Assembly: GCA_000434555.1 (NCBI GenBank)
Contig: FR880110.1
Location: 95,728 to 159,727, forward strand
Reading direction: 5' to 3'
Length of the DNA stretch: 64,000 nt
Source of the DNA: Clostridium sp. CAG:524
GTDB taxonomy: Bacteria; Bacillota_I; Bacilli_A; RF39; UBA660
This document shows, in pieces, positions 59,271 through 64,000 of this stretch. The translations under genes were made by a program, and so were the position numbers. Position 1 is the first letter of the stretch. Each line of letters opens with the position of its first letter. The notes beneath the pieces are model-generated. The model was not told the origin of the DNA and searched no databases. It saw only the letters and a list, made by a program, of their open reading frames with translations.

Positions 59271-60479
59271 AATTGTAGATGATTTTAGTAAGGATGATGC
59301 ACGAAGTATAGAAGTATTACCATATTTAGAAGTAATTTTATCTATTATTTTGTTATATTCATCAGTTGGAACTTCATTCTTATCAAATAATGATAATTGA
59401 GTAGCACCTTTATCTGAAAGCTTAGAATATGCTATACCAACTTTTCTAATAGGTAAGTCTTCTATATTTTTGTAATACATATATTTTAATGTTTCAAATA
59501 TCTTTTCACCATTATCTTCTTCTGTATTAAGTAGAGTAGTATCATTAAATGATTTATATAAATCTCTTGAATATGAAATACTTAAATGAATAAGTCTAGT
59601 TGTAAGTTTCTTTTCTTTAAGTTGAACATTTAACATATCATTCATTTCTTTAATAATAAGTATTGCTTCTTCTATACTATAATCTCTATATAATATTTGA
59701 CTCATACTCATAGATTTTTCATGTACTCTTGAATTAAGTTCTTTTATAGTTGGAAAGTATATTCCGTTAGCCTTATCAAATATATCATTTCCCATCACAT
59801 TACCAAATCTTTTGATATAGAAACTTCTTGGATAATTATTTATATCACCAACTTTGTATATTCCAAGATTATTAAGCTTACGTTCAGTATTTTTACCAAT
59901 TCCCCAGATTTTAGTAAGAGGAGTTACATTCCATAATTTAGTTTCAATATCTTTATAAGTCCATTTAGATAAACAATTTTTATTGTGCTTTGCTTCAATA
60001 TCCATCGCAACTTTTGCAAGTAAAACATTAGGTCCAATTCCAGCAGTAGTGGTAAGTCCAGTTTTCTCAAGAACAGTTTTCATAATTAATAAAGCAAGTT
60101 CTGTGTCAGTTTTATTATAGTATTTTAAATAATCAGTAACATCCATAAATACTTCATCAATAGAGTAGAAATGTATATCTTCTTCACTAATAAAACTTTT
60201 GTATATATCAAATACTTTCTTACTATATTCTTGATATAGTTTGATTCTAGGCTTAACAAACATTATATTTAGATTTTTAGGTATTTCAAAAACTCTACAT
60301 CTTGATTTAATTCCACGATTTCTAAGGTAAGGGGATACTGCAAGAGACATAGCTTTATCACCTCTATCAGTATCAGCTACTACTAATGGAGTTTTATAAG
60401 GATCAAGTCCTCTTTCAACACATTCACAGGATGCAAAAAAACTCTTTAAATCAATACTTATAATATTTCTCTCTTTCAT
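59238..60479 (-). CDS. Y-family DNA polymerase (UmuC/DinB type)
   Basis: 413-residue translesion polymerase. Palm motifs: ISIDLKSFFASCECVERGLDP (metal Asp, steric-gate region) and HFYSIDEVFMDVTDY (catalytic Asp-Glu); helix-hairpin-helix TKIWGIGKNTERKLNNLGI; little finger domain follows, ending with a stretch matching B. subtilis UvrX/YqjW relatives. The promoter holds a perfect palindrome of LexA-box geometry, so SOS induction is likely. ATG 60479 is chosen: the in-frame ATG at 60485 lies upstream of the predicted transcript start, and no ribosome site is seen, which suggests a leaderless mRNA. Confidence 0.9.
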   Translation of the reverse strand: MKERNIISIDLKSFFASCECVERGLDPYKTPLVVADTDRGDKAMSLAVSPYLRNRGIKSRCRVFEIPKNLNIMFVKPRIKLYQEYSKKVFDIYKSFISEEDIHFYSIDEVFMDVTDYLKYYNKTDTELALLIMKTVLEKTGLTTTAGIGPNVLLAKVAMDIEAKHNKNCLSKWTYKDIETKLWNVTPLTKIWGIGKNTERKLNNLGIYKVGDINNYPRSFYIKRFGNVMGNDIFDKANGIYFPTIKELNSRVHEKSMSMSQILYRDYSIEEAILIIKEMNDMLNVQLKEKKLTTRLIHLSISYSRDLYKSFNDTTLLNTEEDNGEKIFETLKYMYYKNIEDLPIRKVGIAYSKLSDKGATQLSLFDKNEVPTDEYNKIIDKITSKYGNTSILRASSLLKSSTIKNRERYKNTI

Positions 60480-60487
60480 ATACATAT

Positions 60488-60516
60488 ATAATAAATAACA
60501 AACGTAAGTTTGTCAA
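60488..60516 (-). promoter_or_regulatory. Promoter of the Y-family polymerase with an SOS-like operator
   Basis: On the minus strand: TTGACA (60516-60511), 17 bases, TATTAT (60493-60488). Overlapping the -35 and spacer is ACAAAC-TTAC-GTTTGT (60498-60513), a perfect 6-4-6 palindrome. The geometry equals the Firmicutes LexA box (GAAC-N4-GTTC); the outer bases differ. Repression by LexA and induction by DNA damage are inferred. Confidence 0.75.
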
Positions 60517-60560
60517 TATAAATGAGTAGGAAATATATGTAAAAATTAGAGTAAAGTAGG

Positions 60561-60589
60561 TTCAAATAATATAAAGAAAAATGTATAAT
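60561..60589 (+). promoter_or_regulatory. Promoter of the DUF3800 gene
   Basis: TTCAAA (60561-60566), 17 bases, TATAAT (60584-60589). Start expected near 60596, ahead of AAGGGG. Confidence 0.65.
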
Positions 60590-60611
60590 GAAAACATCAA
60601 GGGGTAATGGC

Positions 60612-61286
60612 ATGAAAAGATTAAGTATTTTTATAGACGAAACAGGAGAATTTGGATTTGGAAAAGGTTCATCAAGATTATATGGTGTATCTTTTGTTTT
60701 TCATGATCAGAGTTATAGTATTAAAAAAGAAATAAATGACTTAAATCAGAGATTGTTAAATATTGGATATATAAACATGATACATATGGCTGATTTAATA
60801 ATGAAAAGAGGTGATTATTCAAATATGAATATCACCAAAAGAAAAAATATATTTAATGCTATATATTACTTTCTAAGAAAAATTCCAGTAAAATATCAAA
60901 CTATTATAATTGATAAAAAATATACTGATAATAGTAAAGTATTAAGAAGAAAAATAAGAAATGAAATAATAAAAATGTTAGAGAAAAATAAAGAATTTTT
61001 TAAGAAATATGATTCAATTATTTTATATTATGATAATGGTCAAGAAACATTAGGTAATATATTAGAAGATATATTCTCTAAATTTAAAAATTTTAAACAT
61101 GTAATAGACTTTAATCATAAAGTAAAAAGATTATTTCAAGTAGCAGATATGCTTACATATTTAGATAAGTATAATTATAAATATAAAAATAAAATACCTA
61201 TTGCGAATGGAGAAAAGTATTTCTTTACAGGTGAAGAAATAAGAAAAGCAATGAAAAAGTTAGATAAGAAGAAATTACAGCATTAA
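60612..61286 (+). CDS. DUF3800 domain protein
   Basis: 224-residue protein of DUF3800, a family with an RNase H-like fold, found in mobile elements, toxin-antitoxin-like and defence contexts but also as single genes. The hallmarks are SIFIDETGEFG at the start (acidic pair), ILYYDNGQETLGNIL in the middle and LFQVADMLTYLDKY near the end (Asp). Catalysis is unproven. ATG 60612 fits AAGGGG (60599-60604); the ATG at 60588 lies within the -10. It stands alone between the SOS-regulated polymerase and a terminator. Confidence 0.78.
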   Translation: MKRLSIFIDETGEFGFGKGSSRLYGVSFVFHDQSYSIKKEINDLNQRLLNIGYINMIHMADLIMKRGDYSNMNITKRKNIFNAIYYFLRKIPVKYQTIIIDKKYTDNSKVLRRKIRNEIIKMLEKNKEFFKKYDSIILYYDNGQETLGNILEDIFSKFKNFKHVIDFNHKVKRLFQVADMLTYLDKYNYKYKNKIPIANGEKYFFTGEEIRKAMKKLDKKKLQH

Positions 61287-61311
61287 AAAAACAACCTTAT
61301 GGTTGTTTTTT
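61285..61311. terminator. Bidirectional terminator after the DUF3800 gene
   Basis: AAACAACC and GGTTGTTT form a stem with loop TTAT; long T-runs occur on both strands, so it ends both the DUF3800 mRNA and the candidate minus-strand small RNA. Confidence 0.85.
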
Positions 61312-61424
61312 TAAGCAGCTACACGCTAACACGGGTTTGATCCTGTTACAGACCAATAGTAGAAAATAATTTCTACTTTAATAGTATATCAACTTCAAAA
61401 CGAAATTATTCGTTTCAGTTGATA
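61285..61424 (-). ncRNA. Candidate small RNA, unknown family
   Basis: On the minus strand a promoter (TTGATT 61458-61453, 17 bases, TGTTAAAAT with -10 at 61435-61430) is followed by about 140 bases without an open frame and by a strong terminator. The RNA would fold into successive stems: TATCAAC/GTTGATA with inner AAACGAA/TTCGTTT (about 61386-61424), GTAGAAA/TTTCTAC (about 61363-61382) and TAACAGG/CCGTGTTA (about 61333-61355). I do not recognise it as SRP RNA, 6S RNA, tmRNA, RNase P or a known riboswitch. Confidence 0.5.
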
Positions 61425-61467
61425 AAAGAATTTTAACATTAATATTATTTAAAATCAAGTACTTTTA

Positions 61468-63348
61468 TTATTTTTTAGGTCTAAATTCAAGAATTTTACC
61501 TTTGTCTTTTTGTTCTTCACTTTTTACAATTGAACTATATTTTTCACGAGCGGATTTATAAAGTCTTTCTTCATCCATAACAGCAAGTTTAATATCATCC
61601 ATAGTTACTACGTCTCTATCGTTAATAGCCGCTATTGCATATGCTTCTTTTAATATATCAATTACAAGTCTTGGATTGTTAGATGGATCTTTATAATCTC
61701 TATATGATTTTTTAGTAACAGCAATTAATGAATTAATAATATTACTTCTATTAGTTCCAAGAGCATCAAGAGTACATCCACTAATTTCATTATAAGTATT
61801 AATTAAATCATCAAGTATAGTATAAATTGTATCATTAGTAGATTCTTTTATATCAATTCTTTTAAATCTTGTTTTAAAAGCAGGATTACTACTAATATGT
61901 TCCATATATTCTTCAGTAGTAGTCGCACCAATAACTCTAACTTTGCCACTATCTAAATATGGTTTTAATATTTCAGCAACACTATTAGAATCATTTTCAC
62001 TCTTACCACCACCAATAGTTTGATGTATTTCGTCAATAAACAATATAATAGTTTTATCTTTAGATGCTTCATCAAGTATTTTCTTAAGTTTTTCTTCTAG
62101 TGAACCAACATATTTAGTACCAGCAACCATAGTCGCAGTATCAATACTAATTATTTTTAAATACTTAAGTAGGTATGGAACATTACCATTTTTAATTCTA
62201 TAAGCAAGTCCTTTTACTAAAGCTGTTTTACCAATACCACTTTCACCAGTTATAATAACACTCTTATCTCTTTCAGGATATAAAAGTATTTGTTCTATCT
62301 TTCTAATATCTTCATCTCTACCAATACTAGGATCTTTAATATAACTAAGTTTAGTTAAGTCTTCACCATACTTATCTAATATAGAACTCTTTTTATTATT
62401 ATCGTTATTATTTTGTGTTTCTGTTTGAGGTTTCATAAATAATTCTCCCTTTCTTGTTTTGAATATTCTTTCGATACCATCAACATCTACAATAGTTAAT
62501 TCAAGAAAAGAACTATCACTTAATGATAATATTTCTTTAAATGATTCATATGTTAAATCTTTACCATTGATTCTTAATATTTCAGCACTCTTAATATCAA
62601 TAGAATCATTTTCTTCATCAAATACTTTTACTTTAACATTATTATTGTCTTTAGGTATTAAATAACTACATCCGTCATCATTAATAAGTTTAAATCTATC
62701 AAAATCAAATTCCCATATAGTATCTTTATGTTTACTATTAAATATATCAACATTATATCTATCTTTAGCCATTTCACCATATACTTCTTCACGCTTAGAT
62801 TGATATTCCATAAATAAATCACTATGACCAAAATCTTCTACATCAAACATTTCAGCCATAATATCTTCTAGAACTTCATTATAATACACCATTGAATAAT
62901 CAAATATTTGATATGGTTCTAAATCGTTAATAGAGAAATCTTTATCACGTAAATAATAATCTTCTTTTATTTGATATGCTATATTTCCTAAATAACTTTC
63001 TAAATCAATAAGACCAAATACTTCACTATCAAATAAATCTTCTTTTAATAATTTAAATTTAACTGTATCATTACTTTTTTTAATATATTTAAGACTTGCT
63101 TCAAATGTAATATCTTTACTTGCAAATAAATCTTTAGTAAATCCATCTATATAAAGTCCTGCTAAAAAGAATGATAATCCAATTATGTAATGTCCATCAT
63201 CTAATTTAAAATATAATGTTTCATTATCACCATTAGTAACTCTATAATACATATCGTTATAACTAAAGTAGTTAATTAATGAATAAACAATTCTTAAATA
63301 GTCTTGAGTCTTCTTATCTAAACTCATAAAAATAGTTTTATTTTTCAT
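61468..63348 (-). CDS. Single-ring Clp-like AAA+ ATPase with a large unknown N-terminal region
   Basis: 626 residues. The C-terminal 290 residues resemble only the first AAA+ module (D1) of ClpA/B/C: SYIKDPSIGRDEDIRKIEQIL, Walker A GESGIGKTA (from Gly368), Walker B ILFIDEIHQTIGGG, sensor IGATTTEEYM and Arg finger FKTRFKRI. No D2 module, no ClpP-binding loop and no Clp N-domain are present. Residues 1-335 are unknown: an acidic, Tyr/Asp-rich part (1-225), then a PDZ-like stretch (about 230-315: KSAEILRINGKDLTYESFKEIL). A remodelling role on a specific partner is likely. Confidence 0.8.
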   Translation of the reverse strand: MKNKTIFMSLDKKTQDYLRIVYSLINYFSYNDMYYRVTNGDNETLYFKLDDGHYIIGLSFFLAGLYIDGFTKDLFASKDITFEASLKYIKKSNDTVKFKLLKEDLFDSEVFGLIDLESYLGNIAYQIKEDYYLRDKDFSINDLEPYQIFDYSMVYYNEVLEDIMAEMFDVEDFGHSDLFMEYQSKREEVYGEMAKDRYNVDIFNSKHKDTIWEFDFDRFKLINDDGCSYLIPKDNNNVKVKVFDEENDSIDIKSAEILRINGKDLTYESFKEILSLSDSSFLELTIVDVDGIERIFKTRKGELFMKPQTETQNNNDNNKKSSILDKYGEDLTKLSYIKDPSIGRDEDIRKIEQILLYPERDKSVIITGESGIGKTALVKGLAYRIKNGNVPYLLKYLKIISIDTATMVAGTKYVGSLEEKLKKILDEASKDKTIILFIDEIHQTIGGGKSENDSNSVAEILKPYLDSGKVRVIGATTTEEYMEHISSNPAFKTRFKRIDIKESTNDTIYTILDDLINTYNEISGCTLDALGTNRSNIINSLIAVTKKSYRDYKDPSNNPRLVIDILKEAYAIAAINDRDVVTMDDIKLAVMDEERLYKSAREKYSSIVKSEEQKDKGKILEFRPKK

Positions 63349-63450
63349 ACCAATACCTCTTAATTCAATATACTAACAAATTAGAAATAATATTTCAATT
63401 AAATCTTGTATTTTATAATAATTTTATTAAAAAAATATATATGTTTTAAC

Positions 63451-63479
63451 TTGTTAGTAATATTTTAGTGTGCTATACT
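63451..63479 (+). promoter_or_regulatory. Promoter of the SipW-type surface protein gene
   Basis: TTGTTA (63451-63456), 17 bases, TATACT (63474-63479), preceded by TG one base before (TGCTATACT). Confidence 0.7.
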
Positions 63480-63503
63480 TTTATTATAAGGAAGGTAAGA
63501 TAA

Positions 63504-64000
63504 ATGAAAGATAAGAAAATATTATTTGGTACATTTATAGCATTACTTTTATTATTAACAACAGGACTATCTTATGCATATTTTAGTGCAAGTATAAGTG
63601 GTAATGAAAATGCTAAAAATGTAGTGGTAGAAGCAGGTACATTAAGTTTAGTTTATACTGATGGACCAGAAATAAAAGCACAAAATATTAAGCCAGGTTG
63701 GAGTACAACAAAAGAAGTATCAGTAAAGAATACAGGTACACTAGATACAAATTACAATGTTATTTGGCAATCTTTAACAAACACTATCACTAATAATGAA
63801 TTAGTTTTAAGTGCTACTTGTCAAAGACTTAATGCATCAGGAACAGTAGAAGGAACATGTGAATCTATATCACAAGCAGCAATAAGTGATATGACTATAG
63901 CAAAAAGGGTATCAATAGAATCAGGTATCACACATAAATATACTTTTACAATATTGTTCAAAGAAACAAATGCTGATCAAAATACTAATCAAGGCAAAAA
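63504..64000 (+). CDS. SipW-dependent-type secreted protein (TasA/camelysin-like), cut by window edge
   Basis: The first 165 residues of an exported protein; the frame is open to the window end. The signal peptide (KKILFGTFIALLLLLTTGLSYAYFSASISGNEN) has the SipW-type form found in TasA/CalY proteins: a hydrophobic core, then AYF-S-A and polar residues. Next come beta strands (VEAGTLSLVYTDG, NIKPGWSTTKEVSVKNTGT) typical of the TasA fold, which builds biofilm fibres. Two Cys (ATCQRL, GTCESI) may form a disulfide. GGAAGG precedes the ATG. An associated signal peptidase would lie outside the window. Confidence 0.75.
   Translation, partial: MKDKKILFGTFIALLLLLTTGLSYAYFSASISGNENAKNVVVEAGTLSLVYTDGPEIKAQNIKPGWSTTKEVSVKNTGTLDTNYNVIWQSLTNTITNNELVLSATCQRLNASGTVEGTCESISQAAISDMTIAKRVSIESGITHKYTFTILFKETNADQNTNQGK

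Noticed and set aside
61325..61360. tRNA-like T-arm sequence (CGGGTTTGATCCTG) as a tRNA or integration-site remnant
   Set aside because: No acceptor, D or anticodon arm around it and no integrase; better seen as a stem of the candidate small RNA.
1..64000. CRISPR array, prophage or transposon
   Set aside because: No regularly spaced direct repeats, no transposase, integrase or phage structural genes were found by reading.
1..64000. Mycoplasma-type code (TGA as Trp)
   Set aside because: Trp residues in conserved motifs are TGG and several genes end in TGA at the expected length (rsgA, spoVAC, spoVAD).

Overview
The window is a contiguous piece of a strongly AT-rich bacterial chromosome with tightly packed genes, overlapping start and stop codons, AGGAGG or GGTG ribosome binding sites and T-box leaders, so it is a Gram-positive (Bacillota) genome. 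TGA is used as a normal stop (for example rsgA, spoVAD, psd region), so the code is standard and not the Mycoplasma code. A spoVAC-spoVAD-spoVAE operon and two tiny YjcZ-like peptides behind a sigma-K-like promoter suggest a spore former. Surface proteins with DUF285 repeats and a DUF6273 domain, a MurT-GatD pair and a short alanyl-tRNA synthetase fit an uncultured gut Bacilli/Clostridia lineage (RF39-like or similar); that placement is inference. No rRNA, transposase, phage structural gene or CRISPR array is visible.

Layout. 1-5.5 kb: asnS end, aspS and gatCAB (translation, tRNA-dependent amidation). 5.6-11.4 kb: cell-surface proteins (DUF3048, proline-rich membrane protein, 816-residue repeat protein). 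11.4-13.4 kb: alanine T-box and short alaS. 13.5-19.2 kb: lipoprotein, rlmN, then the classical prpC-prkC-rsgA-rpe order. 19.3-26.3 kb: accessory block with a C39 peptidase ABC exporter, two double-glycine leader peptides not longer than 53 residues, then a MarR regulator with a palindromic operator and a heterodimeric multidrug ABC exporter. 26.4-34 kb: HerA-type ATPase, GH31 glycosidase, leucine T-box, small membrane protein and a leuS carrying an inserted Nudix domain. 34-38.3 kb: methyltransferase, pssA-psd (phosphatidylethanolamine synthesis) and, in reverse, murT-gatD. 38.4-39.1 kb: tRNA-Glu and a candidate type I toxin-antitoxin locus. 39.1-43.3 kb: spoVACDE, membrane protein, scpA-scpB. 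43.3-48.4 kb: mostly uncharacterised genes, a two-halved ThyX, a possible frameshifted gene and tRNA-Leu. 48.5-61.3 kb: DUF4870-like protein, CofE-like ligase, recX, cell-wall deacetylase, prsA, spore peptides, serS, M3-like peptidase, ATP-grasp-like protein, a Y-family polymerase under an SOS-like operator, DUF3800 protein. 61.3-64 kb: candidate small RNA, single-ring Clp-like AAA+ protein, and the start of a SipW-type surface protein cut by the window edge.

How the parts work together. Most genes are housekeeping: aminoacylation under T-box control, peptidoglycan amidation and sensing (PrkC PASTA kinase, MurT-GatD, deacetylase, PrsA), phospholipid synthesis, and condensin. The accessory interest lies in the bacteriocin block, the hydrophobic-peptide locus at 38.6-38.85 kb, the Nudix-LeuRS fusion with its co-transcribed membrane protein, and several enzymes whose key residues are changed (GatD, GH31, ThyX). 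Many promoters here are TGnTATAAT extended -10 types, and at least two genes seem to start directly at the transcription start.
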